Shown here: in pieces, positions 25,883-35,483 of the stretch
How positions within the stretch are numbered: the first letter of the stretch is position 1
Layout: each line of letters starts with the position of its first letter
Assembly (NCBI RefSeq): GCF_000718305.1
Contig: NZ_JOFQ01000034.1
Span: 1 to 64,000 of the forward strand
Length of the DNA stretch: 64,000 nt
Source of the DNA: Streptomyces niger
GTDB lineage: Bacteria; Actinomycetota; Actinomycetes; Streptomycetales; Streptomycetaceae
Direction of reading: 5' to 3'
Notes under the pieces: model-generated
The model's input: the letters and a program-made list of their open reading frames with translations, nothing else
Database searches by the model: none
What the model was told of the DNA's origin: nothing
Position numbers and translations under genes: made by a program

Positions 25883-28501
25883 TCAGCCCCGCCGCATCCG
25901 GGCCGTCGTATGGCGCGTCGGCTCGGCCGTCGCCGGGTCCTCCGGCCACGGGTGCTTCGGATACCGGCCGCGCAGCTCCGCCCGGACGGCGCGGTAACCG
26001 TCCTGCCAGAAGGAAGCCAGATCGGCGGTGACCGCAGCGGGCCGTCCGGCCGGTGACAGCAGATGGACCAGCACCGGAACCCGGCCGCCCGCCACCCGAG
26101 GCGACTCCCGCAGCCCGAACATCTCCTGCAGCTTCACCGCCAGCACCGGCTGATCACCGCCGTAGTCCACCCGGATGTGCGAACCGCTGGGCACCTCGAT
26201 GCGCTCCGGAGCCAGTTCGTCGAAGCGCGCCGACTCGCCGCTCGCCCACGGCAGCAGCCGCGACAACGCCTGCCCCGCGTCGATCCGCGCCAGGTCCGCC
26301 CGCCGCCGGGCCCTGCTCAGCTCCGGCTCCAGCCACTCGTCCCGGCGCGCCAGCAGCGCCTCGTCCGCGACATCCGCCCACGGAGCCCCCAACTCCCCGT
26401 GCAGGAACGCCATGCGTTCCCGGAGCGAGCGCGCACCGTCCGACCAGCGCAACAGGCCGAGCCCTTCCCTGCGCAGACCGTCCACCAACGCCTCCCGCAC
26501 GAGCGCCGGATCCGCGTCCCGCAACGGCCGGGACACCAGCTCGACGGCGCCGAGCCGCGCCACGCTCCGGGCGACCACGTCCCCGTCCGCCCAGCCGACC
26601 TCCTCGGCCTCGGCATACAGGGCCCCCGCGGCCCATCGCGCGGTCTCCTCGTCGACGACGGCCGCCAGCCGCACCCGCGCCGAAGCCGCCGTCACGGGCC
26701 GGTCCGCCACCGCCACCGCAAGCCACTCGGCACTCCGCAACCGCGAACCGTCACCGACCTCGGCACCGGTCCCCGACGCCATCACGTACGCCCCCGCACC
26801 CCGCTTACGGGCCACCCGCTCGGGGAAAGCCAGCGCCGCCACGATGCCGGCCACCACGTCGTCGTTCTCACCGGGTGCCGCCGGCGCGGGGGAGGACGAT
26901 CCACGGCTACCGGGGGACGCGGAGGGCGCCTCGTCCCGGGACGCGCCCGCACCGACCGCATCCGTGGCTGCCGTGGCGACGGCGGCGCCGGACAAGGCGG
27001 AGGCCAGACGCCGGGACTCCTGCCGCCACCGGCCGGCGTACGCGTCCCGCCCGCGGCGGGCCGTACGCCAGGCGTCGGCGAGATCGTCTCCGTACTCGCG
27101 CGGCGGCTCCTCACTGAGCAGCGCCACGACCTCCGCCGCCCGCCGCGCACCCACCTGCGCCGCGCCGTCCAGCAGCGCCCGCGCCAGCCGCGGGTGCAGG
27201 CCGAGCCGGGCCATCCGAACGCCCCGCCCCGTCGCCCGACCGGCCGCGTCCACCGCGCCCACCGCCGTCAGCACGTCCCGCGCCGCCGCCATCGCCCCAC
27301 CCGGCGGCGCATCCAGCAGCGCCAGGCCCGACGCGTCCGGATCCCCCCAGCACGCGGCCTGCAGCGCGAACGCCGTCAGATCCGCCACCTTGATCTCCGG
27401 GGACGGGAACCGCGGCAGCCGCCCGTCCTCGCCCTCCGACCAGCACCGATAGACCGCACCCGGCGCCTCACGCCCCGCACGGCCCGCCCGCTGCCGCGCC
27501 GCCGCCTGCGACGCCCGTACCGTCGTCAGCGCGCTCAGCCCCCGGGCATGATCCATCCGCGGCTCACGCGCCAGGCCGCAGTCGACCACCACCCGCACCC
27601 CGGGAACCGTCAGGCTCGACTCCGCCACCGACGTGGCCAGCACCACCCGACGCCGGTCACCCGCACCGGCCAGCACCGCGTCCTGCACCGCCGCCGGCGC
27701 CCGGCCGTGCACCTGAAGCACCTCGACACCGGCAGCCCCCAGGTCGGCCAGCTGCCCCGCCACCCGGGCGATCTCCCCCACGCCCGGCAGAAAACACAGC
27801 ACATCCCCCTCCCGCTCGCGCAGCGCCCGTCGCACCACCGACGCGACATGTGACAGCAGCGCCGGATCCACCCGCATCCCGTGCGCCGGACGCACCGGCC
27901 GCTCCGGCGGCGCCCACAGCGTCTCCACCGGATGCGACACCCCCTGCGCCGCCACCACCGGCGCGTCCCCCAGCAGCCGCGACCAGCCCTCCGCGTCCGT
28001 CGTCGCCGACGCCGCCACCAGTCGCAGCTCGGGCCGCAGTGCCTCCCGTACGTCCAGCAGGAACGCGGCCGCCGTATCCGCGTCCAGATGCCGCTCGTGG
28101 CACTCGTCCAGTACAACGATGTCCACGCCCGGGAGTTCCTGATCACGCTGGAGCCGCTGGAGCAGCACGCCCGTCGTCACCACCTCCACGACGGTGCGCG
28201 CTCCCACCGCACGCTCCCCGCGCACGGTGAACCCCACCCGCTCGCCCACGCGCTCCCCGAGCAGCCACGCCATCCGCCGGGCCGCCGCGCGCGCCGCGAT
28301 CCGACGCGGCTCCGCGACGAGCACCTTGCGTACCGGCGCACCGTCCGCCGTCAGACCCGCCAGCGCCAGCGGTACGAGCGTGGTCTTGCCGGTACCGGGA
28401 GGCGCACACAGGACGGCGGTCCCGGCGCCCTCCAGCGCCTCTTGGAGCGCGGGCAGCGCGGACCGTACGGGCAGAGCATCGAGTTCATAGCGGCGGATCA
28501 C
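25883..28501 (-). CDS. hrpB: ATP-dependent helicase HrpB
   Basis: An 872-aa superfamily 2 helicase of the DEAH/RHA type. Motif I is CAPPGTGKTTLVPLALAG near the N-terminus, motif II is IVVLDECHERHLDADT (DECH), and motif VI is RQRAGRAGREAPGAVYRCW. A winged-helix/ratchet region and the HrpB C-terminal domain follow (ERIEVPSGSHIRVDYGGDQP). The GTG start fits the usual family N-terminus; a GTG 27 nt upstream is possible. HrpB proteins are probable RNA helicases without a firm role in actinobacteria. A Pro/Ser/Ala-rich insert (about residues 530-560) is not conserved. Confidence 0.92.
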   Translation of the reverse strand: MIRRYELDALPVRSALPALQEALEGAGTAVLCAPPGTGKTTLVPLALAGLTADGAPVRKVLVAEPRRIAARAAARRMAWLLGERVGERVGFTVRGERAVGARTVVEVVTTGVLLQRLQRDQELPGVDIVVLDECHERHLDADTAAAFLLDVREALRPELRLVAASATTDAEGWSRLLGDAPVVAAQGVSHPVETLWAPPERPVRPAHGMRVDPALLSHVASVVRRALREREGDVLCFLPGVGEIARVAGQLADLGAAGVEVLQVHGRAPAAVQDAVLAGAGDRRRVVLATSVAESSLTVPGVRVVVDCGLAREPRMDHARGLSALTTVRASQAAARQRAGRAGREAPGAVYRCWSEGEDGRLPRFPSPEIKVADLTAFALQAACWGDPDASGLALLDAPPGGAMAAARDVLTAVGAVDAAGRATGRGVRMARLGLHPRLARALLDGAAQVGARRAAEVVALLSEEPPREYGDDLADAWRTARRGRDAYAGRWRQESRRLASALSGAAVATAATDAVGAGASRDEAPSASPGSRGSSSPAPAAPGENDDVVAGIVAALAFPERVARKRGAGAYVMASGTGAEVGDGSRLRSAEWLAVAVADRPVTAASARVRLAAVVDEETARWAAGALYAEAEEVGWADGDVVARSVARLGAVELVSRPLRDADPALVREALVDGLRREGLGLLRWSDGARSLRERMAFLHGELGAPWADVADEALLARRDEWLEPELSRARRRADLARIDAGQALSRLLPWASGESARFDELAPERIEVPSGSHIRVDYGGDQPVLAVKLQEMFGLRESPRVAGGRVPVLVHLLSPAGRPAAVTADLASFWQDGYRAVRAELRGRYPKHPWPEDPATAEPTRHTTARMRRG

Positions 28502-28590
28502 CCGCCCAGTGTCTCGTGGCACGCACACCGTCCCCCTGAGGGATGCTCACGTCCACCGCGCTGCGCCATGCAGCCCGGTCAGGGACTCGC

Positions 28591-29511
28591 CTACGGGTCG
28601 CGGCGGCACACGAAGATCGCCGTCCCCGGGATCAGCCCGCCCCGGAGGGGCGACCAGCCGCCCCACTCCTGGGTGTTCCACGCGGGCCACTCCGGCTCCA
28701 CCAGGTCCTCCAGCCGGAAGCCCGCCGCGACCACGTCACGTACGCGGTCACCCAGGGTGCGGTGGTGCTCCACGTACACCGCCTCGCCCCGCTCGTCCTG
28801 CTCCACGTAGGGAACGCGGTCGAAGTAGGACGACGCGACCGACAGACCCTCGGGACCGGGCTCGTCGGGGAAGGCCCAGCGGATCGGATGCGTCACCGAG
28901 AAGACCCAGCGGCCACCCGGCCGCAGCACCCGATGCACCTCACGGAAGACCCGTACCGGATCGGCGACGAAAGGCACCGCCCCGTAGGCCGAGCACGCGA
29001 GATCGAAACTGCCGTCCGCGAACGGCAGCACCCCGGCGTCCGCCTCCACCAGCGCCACTTCGGGGGCCGCTGACTGCGCCACCTCGGGTGACGCCTGCCC
29101 CTGCGCCTGAATGTCGGCGCCGATGCGCAGGGCGTGCTGCAACTGCCGGTGCGAGAGGTCCAGCGCCACGGGAAGCGCACCCTGCGCCGCCAACCAGCGC
29201 GAACACTGCGCCGCACCCGCACCGATCTCCAGGACCCGCCGGCCCTTGAGCTCGGCCGCCGGACCCAGCAGTCCGGCCTCCGCCTCGTCCAGCCCTTCCG
29301 GCCCCCACACGAAGCGGTCGTCCCCCAGAAAGGCGCCGTGCTCGCCCTGGTACTCGTCGGCGTTGCGGTCCCACCAGCCACGGCTGGCCCGGCTGCTCTC
29401 GGCGTCCCCCGCGTCGCGCCGTACGGCCACGGAGTCGTCGTCCCAGGCTGCCTCGGTGCCGGCCTCGGCGTTCGTGGAAGCGGTGTCGGTGGAGTCGTCG
29501 TGTTGGTTCAT
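28591..29511 (-). CDS. Class I SAM-dependent methyltransferase
   Basis: A 306-aa cytoplasmic methyltransferase with a Rossmann core: motif I VLEIGAGAAQCSRWLAAQG, acidic loop VALDLSHRQLQHA, motif II ADAGVLPFADGSFDLACSAY and motif III HRVLRPGGRWVFS. The fold is the UbiE/Methyltransf_11 group, and the substrate is unknown. The first 45 residues are acidic and low-complexity. No Shine-Dalgarno sequence is visible before the ATG. It is divergent from rpsA, sharing a 435-bp spacer, and close homologues beside rpsA seem to be common in Streptomyces. Confidence 0.88.
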   Translation of the reverse strand: MNQHDDSTDTASTNAEAGTEAAWDDDSVAVRRDAGDAESSRASRGWWDRNADEYQGEHGAFLGDDRFVWGPEGLDEAEAGLLGPAAELKGRRVLEIGAGAAQCSRWLAAQGALPVALDLSHRQLQHALRIGADIQAQGQASPEVAQSAAPEVALVEADAGVLPFADGSFDLACSAYGAVPFVADPVRVFREVHRVLRPGGRWVFSVTHPIRWAFPDEPGPEGLSVASSYFDRVPYVEQDERGEAVYVEHHRTLGDRVRDVVAAGFRLEDLVEPEWPAWNTQEWGGWSPLRGGLIPGTAIFVCRRDP

Positions 29512-29710
29512 CGCGCCGGTCGTCGTATCCTTCGCCAAAGCTTGTAGTTTTCTGAGGTTCGTGGGACTGCGCTGGTCCTGACTGGTCACAGTCCCGCGAT
29601 AGATCTTGGTCAGGCCCCTGTGGCCTGTGACGGCAAGGCTGTGCGGCTCCATCTGTGCCCGGCGCGTGCCGGTTATGGGGCGATCCGCCCGCGGTGTGCG
29701 CGTTCGCGCA

Positions 29711-29739
29711 TTGACCGTGTCCGGCTGCCCCCGTATGCT
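29711..29739 (+). promoter_or_regulatory. Housekeeping (HrdB/sigma70-type) promoter of rpsA
   Basis: TTGACC (29711-29716) and TATGCT (29734-29739) are separated by exactly 17 nt, an excellent match to a vegetative promoter. Transcription should begin near 29746, giving a leader of about 200 nt before the rpsA start. The remainder of the spacer 29512-29946 shows no gene. Confidence 0.85.
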
Positions 29740-29946
29740 ACAAGTTGCGCTGCGGGCCTGCGCACCTCAGACGGAGCAGGTCGCGCTCGCATCTGTTGCA
29801 TGTCCCCTCGGTTTCGAGGCGCTGACCGGATTCTCCGGAGTTCCGGAGGGCGCGCCTCATTGCTGTCCGACTTCTGCAGAAGCGATAAAGGCTCTCGGCG
29901 TAGCAGTACCTACGACTTCAATGTCCGTACCGGAGCCCTTTCCCAC

Positions 29947-31458
29947 ATGACGAGCAGCACCGAGACCACCGCCACCACCCCGCAGGTAGCGGTCAACGAC
30001 ATCGGTAACGAGGAAGCCTTCCTCGCCGCGATCGACGAGACGATCAAGTACTTCAACGACGGCGACATCGTCGACGGCGTCATCGTGAAGGTCGACCGGG
30101 ACGAGGTCCTGCTCGACATCGGTTACAAGACCGAAGGCGTCATCCCGAGCCGCGAGCTCTCCATCAAGCACGACGTCGACCCGAACGAGGTCGTCGCGGT
30201 TGGTGACGAGATCGAGGCCCTGGTTCTCCAGAAGGAGGACAAGGAAGGCCGCCTGATCCTCTCGAAGAAGCGCGCCCAGTACGAGCGTGCCTGGGGCACC
30301 ATCGAGAAGATCAAGGAAGAGGACGGGATCGTCACCGGTACCGTCATCGAGGTCGTCAAGGGTGGTCTCATCCTCGACATCGGCCTCCGCGGCTTCCTCC
30401 CCGCCTCCCTGGTCGAGATGCGCCGCGTCCGCGACCTGCAGCCCTACGTGGGCAAGGAGCTCGAGGCCAAGATCATCGAGCTGGACAAGAACCGCAACAA
30501 CGTGGTCCTGTCCCGCCGTGCCTGGCTGGAGCAGACCCAGAGCGAGGTCCGCCAGACCTTCCTCACCACCCTGCAGAAGGGCCAGGTGCGCTCCGGCGTC
30601 GTCTCCTCCATCGTCAACTTCGGTGCCTTCGTGGACCTGGGTGGCGTCGACGGTCTGGTCCACGTCTCCGAGCTGTCCTGGAAGCACATCGACCACCCGT
30701 CCGAGGTCGTCGAGGTCGGCCAGGAGGTCACGGTCGAGGTCCTGGACGTCGACATGGACCGCGAGCGCGTGTCCCTGTCGCTCAAGGCGACCCAGGAAGA
30801 CCCGTGGCAGCAGTTCGCCCGGACCCACCAGATCGGTCAGGTCGTCCCGGGTAAGGTCACCAAGCTCGTTCCGTTCGGTGCGTTCGTCCGCGTCGACGAG
30901 GGCATCGAGGGTCTGGTCCACATCTCCGAGCTGGCCGAGCGCCACGTGGAGATCCCGGAGCAGGTCGTCCAGGTCAACGACGAGATCTTCGTCAAGGTCA
31001 TCGACATCGACCTCGAGCGCCGCCGCATCAGCCTCTCGCTGAAGCAGGCCAACGAGTCCTTCGGTGCCGACCCGACGGCGGTCGAGTTCGACCCGACCCT
31101 GTACGGCATGGCCGCGTCCTACGACGACCAGGGCAACTACATCTACCCCGAGGGCTTCGACCCGGAGACCAACGACTGGCTGCCCGGCTACGAGGCGCAG
31201 CGCGAGGCCTGGGAGAACCAGTACGCCGAGGCGCAGCAGCGCTTCGAGCAGCACCAGGCGCAGGTCATCAAGTCCCGCGAGGCCGACGAGCAGGCTGCTG
31301 CCGAGGGTGCTGCGGCGCCGGCGGCCGGTGGCCAGGGCGGCGGCGGCAACGTCTCCGGCGGCTCGTACAGCTCGGAGTCGACGGACAACTCCGGCGCCCT
31401 GGCGTCGGACGAGGCGCTCGCCGCGCTCCGTGAGAAGCTGGCCGGCGGCCAGAGCTGA
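29947..31458 (+). CDS. rpsA: 30S ribosomal protein S1
   Basis: A 503-aa RNA-binding ribosomal protein that helps mRNAs dock on the 30S subunit. Four S1 (OB-fold) repeats are visible: DGDIVDGVIVKVDRDEVLLD, GIVTGTVIEVVKGGLILD, GQVRSGVVSSIVNFGAFVDL and GQVVPGKVTKLVPFGAFVRV. This is the four-repeat actinobacterial form rather than the six-repeat E. coli form. The tail after residue 370 is Glu/Gln then Gly/Ser-rich. Codon use is strongly biased, as expected for a highly expressed gene. A GGAG lies 11-14 nt before the ATG. Confidence 0.97.
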   Translation: MTSSTETTATTPQVAVNDIGNEEAFLAAIDETIKYFNDGDIVDGVIVKVDRDEVLLDIGYKTEGVIPSRELSIKHDVDPNEVVAVGDEIEALVLQKEDKEGRLILSKKRAQYERAWGTIEKIKEEDGIVTGTVIEVVKGGLILDIGLRGFLPASLVEMRRVRDLQPYVGKELEAKIIELDKNRNNVVLSRRAWLEQTQSEVRQTFLTTLQKGQVRSGVVSSIVNFGAFVDLGGVDGLVHVSELSWKHIDHPSEVVEVGQEVTVEVLDVDMDRERVSLSLKATQEDPWQQFARTHQIGQVVPGKVTKLVPFGAFVRVDEGIEGLVHISELAERHVEIPEQVVQVNDEIFVKVIDIDLERRRISLSLKQANESFGADPTAVEFDPTLYGMAASYDDQGNYIYPEGFDPETNDWLPGYEAQREAWENQYAEAQQRFEQHQAQVIKSREADEQAAAEGAAAPAAGGQGGGGNVSGGSYSSESTDNSGALASDEALAALREKLAGGQS

Positions 31459-31476
31459 GCACCACACGCTCACCGC

Positions 31477-31504
31477 GCTAGCGCCGGGCACGCCAGGCGC
31501 TAGC
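31477..31504 (+). terminator. First rpsA terminator hairpin
   Basis: GCTAGCGCC and GGCGCTAGC form a perfect 9-bp stem with a 10-nt loop, 18 bp after the stop. It stands in tandem with the stronger hairpin that follows. Confidence 0.6.
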
Positions 31505-31514
31505 CGATAGCGAT

Positions 31515-31546
31515 GGAGGCCCGTCCCCTTCGGGGGGCGGGCCTCC
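31515..31546. terminator. Main rpsA terminator, UUCG tetraloop
   Basis: A 14-bp stem with one G-T wobble (31515-31528 with 31533-31546) closes on TTCG. It lies between the convergent rpsA and beta-helix genes and may serve both. Confidence 0.85.
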
Positions 31547-31567
31547 GTGCTGTTCGCCGGGTGGGCG

Positions 31568-32584
31568 TCAGTTCACGGGTACGCCGGGATTGGCGATTCC
31601 GCGGCCTCCCTTGACCGTGTTGTCGCCGGTAATCGTGACCGGGCAGTCCGCCGCGTCGTAGTTGGTGATGTTGAATCCGTAGCGGCCGGAACCCGAAGCG
31701 CCGCTGACGTCCGATTCATTGCCGCGGAAGACCGTTCCGCACCCCCATCCCGACTGCTGCGTATGCGTCTCGTAGCCGTTGTTGATCGTGTGCGTACCGG
31801 TGTTGTCCTCGACCAGAACGCCGTTGCCCTTCACGTCGACCCACGAGTCGTCGTAGTGGGTCCCGGTGAGCCCGCTTCCGTCGAACGTGTTGCCGATGAT
31901 CTTGGTGCCCGTGGTGCCTTCCTTGATGTCGATGTTCTCGCCGCCGACATCCGGACCGATCGTGTTGCCACGGATCTCGACGTTGTCGCTGTTGTCACCG
32001 AGGTCCCCCGCACCGCCCACATAGACGCCCTCGCCCATGCCGCGACCGTCCCTGCCGGTGTCGTAGATCCGAGAATCCTTGATCACGCCGTCCTTGCTGG
32101 AGTGGCGGAAGTGGACGCCCTCCATGTCGAGCCCGTGCACGGTGACGGAATCGATGACGACACCCCGGGCGGCGTCCGCCATGATCCCCTTCTGCCCGCC
32201 GGTGACGGTGAGGCCCTGCACCGTCCAGTACGACGCGCCGTCCAGATGCAGCCCGTAGCCGCCGCTCGCGGTCAGCACCGCCTTCGAGGAACCGGTCAGG
32301 GTGATGCGGGACGAGGCGGTACCGGCGACGGAGGTCTCGAAGTTGCCGCGGTACGTACCGTCCGCGAGCTGGATGGTGTCTCCGGGGCGCGCCGCGCTCA
32401 TCGCGTCCTTGAGCTGGGCGGCCGTGGAGACGTTGATCGCTTCGCGGGCGCCTTCGGACGTCGGCGTCGCGTCCGCGGTGGTGACGGTGACGGCGAAGAG
32501 CGTGCCGGCTGCGAGCACGGCGAGGGCCGGCACGAGGAGCAGCGGGCGGGCATGGATCGCCAGGAGAGGTCGGGGGACGCGCAT
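31568..32584 (-). CDS. Secreted right-handed parallel beta-helix protein (pectate-lyase-like fold)
   Basis: A 338-aa exported protein. The signal or anchor region (ARPLLLVPALAVLAAGTLFAV) covers about residues 11-31. Then VSTAAQLKDAMSAARPGDTIQLADGTY-type opening residues lead into successive beta-helix coils (YWTVQGLTVTGGQKGIMAD, GVHFRHSSKDGVIKDSRIYD, DNVEIRGNTIG, TKIIGNTFDGS, HTINNGYETH). Such folds are found in polysaccharide lyases and chondroitinase-B-like enzymes; the short NIDIKEGTTGTKII stretch resembles those, but no catalytic set can be confirmed. The ATG was chosen for the signal sequence and AGGAAGG upstream. It has a perfect palindromic operator 133 bp upstream. Confidence 0.82.
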   Translation of the reverse strand: MRVPRPLLAIHARPLLLVPALAVLAAGTLFAVTVTTADATPTSEGAREAINVSTAAQLKDAMSAARPGDTIQLADGTYRGNFETSVAGTASSRITLTGSSKAVLTASGGYGLHLDGASYWTVQGLTVTGGQKGIMADAARGVVIDSVTVHGLDMEGVHFRHSSKDGVIKDSRIYDTGRDGRGMGEGVYVGGAGDLGDNSDNVEIRGNTIGPDVGGENIDIKEGTTGTKIIGNTFDGSGLTGTHYDDSWVDVKGNGVLVEDNTGTHTINNGYETHTQQSGWGCGTVFRGNESDVSGASGSGRYGFNITNYDAADCPVTITGDNTVKGGRGIANPGVPVN

Positions 32585-32716
32585 CCTGGGGCCTTCCTGT
32601 GAGTGGGGGGAGGGAAGACTGTGCGGTGTGCGGTACTTCGTGTGGCGGGTGGTGTGGGGTGCGACGAGCACTGGGGGCGTATTCGTATCCGGCATGTTCG
32701 TATGCATGAACAGTGG

Positions 32717-32732
32717 GTGTTCACGTGAACAC
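32717..32732. promoter_or_regulatory. 16-bp perfect palindrome upstream of the beta-helix gene
   Basis: GTGTTCACGTGAACAC is a perfect palindrome with a central CG, as in many LacI/GalR-family operators. A related imperfect palindrome (TGTTCG ... TGAACA) lies at 32695-32712, so two sites may be occupied together. It is well placed to control the minus-strand beta-helix gene. Confidence 0.6.
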
Positions 32733-32766
32733 TTTGGGCTGTTGTGAAAGTAGAGTCGGACACGGT

Positions 32767-32814
32767 GACCGTCAATCCCTTCGACCGTCAATCGCCTCGA
32801 CCGTCAATCCCTTC
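32767..32814. repeat. Three tandem 16-bp repeats
   Basis: Three head-to-tail copies of GACCGTCAATCCCTTC (the middle copy has two changes) lie at 32767-32782, 32783-32798 and 32799-32814. They are in the spacer between the divergent beta-helix and PAC2 genes (32585-33069), which otherwise holds no gene. Confidence 0.8.
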
Positions 32815-33069
32815 GGCTGGGACGACTGCCACACCTGCAGGTTGTGTGACCACCGGGCCGACGCCGATGTGCGTAGAGCGGTTCGCCGGGCTGCCGCATC
32901 GGCACCGGTAAACGCCGGGTGAGGAGGGGGCGTTAGGGGGAGCGGGCCAAACAGTGGGAATTCCCCAGGGGCTTCGACGCCCGCACGTGCGGGTGACAGT
33001 TCGCGAAGCGGGAATGCTTGCGCCTCGTGCCGCGTTGTTCCGGGCGGACATCGAGGAGGAGCGGTCACT

Positions 33070-34023
33070 GTGTTGGATCCCCAGGGTTTGTACGAATGGG
33101 AGCCGAGCGGGCTCGCGGCGGTCGACGCGATCGCCTCACGCGACTCCGCCGGGCTGGTGCTGCTGTACCACCTGGACGGTTACATCGACGCCGGTGAGAC
33201 CGGCGACCAGATCGTCGAATCCCTTCTGGAAGGGCTGCCGAACGAGGTCGTCGCCCGCTTCGATCACGACCGTCTCGTGGACTACCGCGCCCGCCGCCCG
33301 ATGCTCACCTTCGACCACGGCCGCTGGACCTCGTACGAGACGCCCAGCATCGAACTGCGCCTGGTCCACGACGCCACCGACGCCCCCTTCCTGCTGCTCT
33401 CCGGACCCGAGCCGGACGTGGAGTGGGAACGCTTCACGGCGGCGGTGCGCGAAATGGTCGAGCGGTTGAACGTACGGCTCGCGGTCAGCTTCCACGGCAT
33501 CCCGATGGGCGTCCCGCACACCCGCCCGGTCGGCATCACCCCGCACGGCAACCGCACCGACCTGACCCCGGGCCACCGCGACCTCTTCGAGCAGGCGCAG
33601 GTTCCGGGCAGCGTCGAGGCGCTGATCGAGTACCGGCTCGCCGAAGCCGGCCACGACGTACTGGGCGTCGCCGCGCACGTACCGCACTACATCGCACGTT
33701 CCGCCTACCCGGACGCCGCACTGACCGCACTGGAAGCGGTCACCGCCGCGACCGGCCTGGTGCTGCCCGGTGCCGCGCACGCGCTGCGCACCGAAGCACT
33801 GCGCACGCAGGAAGAGATCGAGCGGCAGATCTCCGAGGGCGATGAGGAGCTGGTTGCGCTGGTCAGCGGCCTTGAGCACCAGTACGACGCGGTGGCCGGC
33901 GCCGAGTCCCGCGGCAACCTCGTGGCCGAGCCCGCCGAATTGCCCTCCGCCGAGGAGATCGGCCGCGAGCTGGAACGCTTCCTGGCCGACCGCGAGCGCG
34001 ACCTGGGGGAGGGTGGCGTCTGA
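33070..34023 (+). CDS. PAC2 family protein (proteasome-assembly-chaperone fold)
   Basis: A 317-aa cytoplasmic protein of the PAC2 (PF09754) family: [20 protein letters not shown], then [19 protein letters not shown] and [40 protein letters not shown] and [20 protein letters not shown] follow. A C-terminal helical region with coiled-coil character ([18 protein letters not shown]) is common in actinobacterial members. In eukaryotes the fold helps build 20S proteasomes; in actinobacteria the role is unproven though proteasomes are present. The GTG start has a GAGGAGGAG ribosome site. Confidence 0.88.
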   Translation: MLDPQGLYEWEPSGLAAVDAIASRDSAGLVLLYHLDGYIDAGETGDQIVESLLEGLPNEVVARFDHDRLVDYRARRPMLTFDHGRWTSYETPSIELRLVHDATDAPFLLLSGPEPDVEWERFTAAVREMVERLNVRLAVSFHGIPMGVPHTRPVGITPHGNRTDLTPGHRDLFEQAQVPGSVEALIEYRLAEAGHDVLGVAAHVPHYIARSAYPDAALTALEAVTAATGLVLPGAAHALRTEALRTQEEIERQISEGDEELVALVSGLEHQYDAVAGAESRGNLVAEPAELPSAEEIGRELERFLADRERDLGEGGV

Positions 34024-34143
34024 CCGACGCCTCCGCGGGAGATCGATGGGGGCTTTGCCTGGCGGCGGAGACTGACGTGATGTCGCCCGAAGGCGTGGGG
34101 CCGGCTCTGGGCCGGAGCCGGGTGGCCGTATAGCGTGGGGCGC

Positions 34144-34734
34144 ATGGTGAAGGTGGGGCTCACAGGCGGTATCGGGGCAGGCAAGAGCGAGGTGTCGCGC
34201 CTGCTCGCGTCGTACGGCGCGGTGATCGTGGACGCGGACAAGATCGCACGAGAGGTCGTCGAACCGGGTACGCCCGGCCTCGCCGCCGTCGTCGAAGCGT
34301 TCGGTACGGACGTACTGACCCCGGAAGGCGCGCTGGACCGTCCCAAACTGGGTGCCGTCGTCTTCGCCGATCCCGACAGACTCAAGGCGCTCAACGCCAT
34401 CGTGCACCCCCTCGTCGGCGCCCGATCCGCCGAGCTGGAGGCCGCGGCCGGCGAGGATGCGGTGGTCGTCCACGACGTGCCGCTGCTGACCGAGAACGGC
34501 CTCGCCCCCCTCTACGACGTGATCGTCGTGGTCGACGCCAGCCCCGAAACGCAACTGCGGCGACTGGTGGAGTTGCGCGGCATGACCGAGGACGAGGCCA
34601 AGGCCCGTATGAGCGCTCAGGCCGACCGGAAGCAGCGCCTCGCGATCGCGGACCACGTCATCGACAACGAAGGGCCGTTGGAGGATCTCGAGCCGCAGGT
34701 GCGCGAGGTCTGGGAGCGGCTGCGGGCTCGCTGA
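34144..34734 (+). CDS. coaE: Dephospho-CoA kinase
   Basis: A 196-aa P-loop kinase for the last step of CoA synthesis, phosphorylating the 3'-hydroxyl of dephospho-CoA. Walker A is [14 protein letters not shown], and the family motifs [17 protein letters not shown] and [16 protein letters not shown] are in place; the lid segment is [17 protein letters not shown]. It lacks the C-terminal UPF0157 domain fused to CoaE in mycobacteria. A TAGCGT box 7 nt before the ATG suggests a leaderless mRNA. Confidence 0.95.
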   Translation: MVKVGLTGGIGAGKSEVSRLLASYGAVIVDADKIAREVVEPGTPGLAAVVEAFGTDVLTPEGALDRPKLGAVVFADPDRLKALNAIVHPLVGARSAELEAAAGEDAVVVHDVPLLTENGLAPLYDVIVVVDASPETQLRRLVELRGMTEDEAKARMSAQADRKQRLAIADHVIDNEGPLEDLEPQVREVWERLRAR

Positions 34735-34760
34735 GACCGGGCGGGCGGTAGCCTCACGCC

Positions 34761-35132
34761 ATGACTGCTACCGATCTTGGCCCAGCGTCGTTCGTCGTCA
34801 ACATACCGGGCGTTCCCGACGCCGAACTGGATCCCGAGCCCCTGGAGCCGGACCAGATCATCTCCGGCGACCCGGTCGTCACCGGCAAGGTGTTCTGGGA
34901 GGCCCCGGACGGCAAGCAGATCCGCGGCATCTGGCAGATCACGCCGGGCGTCGTGACGGACATCGAGGCCAACGAACTGTTCGTGGTCGTGTCCGGCCGC
35001 GCCACCATCGAGGTCGAGGGTGGATCCACTCTGGAGGTGGGCCCCGGCGACGCGTGCTTCCTGCGCGAAGGCGACCGAACCCGGTGGACGGTGCACGAGA
35101 CGCTTCGGAAGGCGTATCACATCAGCCTCTAG
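34761..35132 (+). CDS. Small cupin-domain protein
   Basis: A 123-aa single-domain beta-barrel of the Cupin_3 (DUF861-like) type. The core is GIWQITPGVVTDIEANELFV, then VSGRATIEVEGGSTLEVGPG, and DACFLREGDRTRWTVHETLRK with the paired tryptophan/histidine end typical of ethanolamine-utilisation/DUF861 cupins. The usual metal histidines of motif 1 are mostly missing, so catalysis is uncertain. It lies 26 bp after coaE but has its own TAGCCT box 6 nt before the ATG, which suggests separate leaderless transcription. Confidence 0.82.
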   Translation: MTATDLGPASFVVNIPGVPDAELDPEPLEPDQIISGDPVVTGKVFWEAPDGKQIRGIWQITPGVVTDIEANELFVVVSGRATIEVEGGSTLEVGPGDACFLREGDRTRWTVHETLRKAYHISL

Positions 35133-35483
35133 CGCCCGGAGCACTCGGGCGGCTGCCTTGGCGACCCCCGGCCGGGGCCGCTGTGACGGGTGGAGGATGT
35201 GACCGGGCGTGGCTGTGACGGGTGGCGGCTGGGACTGGGGGGCCGGATGTGACGGATGGAGCTGTTAATGGCGGGCGGTCGGCGCGCCGGTTCGGAGGCG
35301 AAAGGGTGAGCTGGCCCCAGCCGGGGAATGCGGTGCTAAGCGGGCTTGTTGGGAACTACGCAACGACTTGGCGGCCGAACGCGTCGGGTTGCCCGAATCG
35401 CCAGGAGGCGGCGAGCCGCCTGAACGTGGCAGCCGAACGCGGCAGCCGCTGGTACATGGCGGGTGCCCGTGCAGCGGGTGCCC
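35133..35483. other. Spacer downstream of the cupin gene
   Basis: No gene is supported. It contains the palindrome CCCCGGCCGGGG near 35166-35177 and two copies of GCTGTGACGGGTGG (35180-35193 and 35212-35225). Long frames here carry no recognisable protein. Confidence 0.4.

Noticed and set aside
29857..31491. 544-codon minus-strand frame opposite rpsA
   Set aside because: It is Val/Asp/Leu-rich mirror sequence of a highly biased gene and has no domain.
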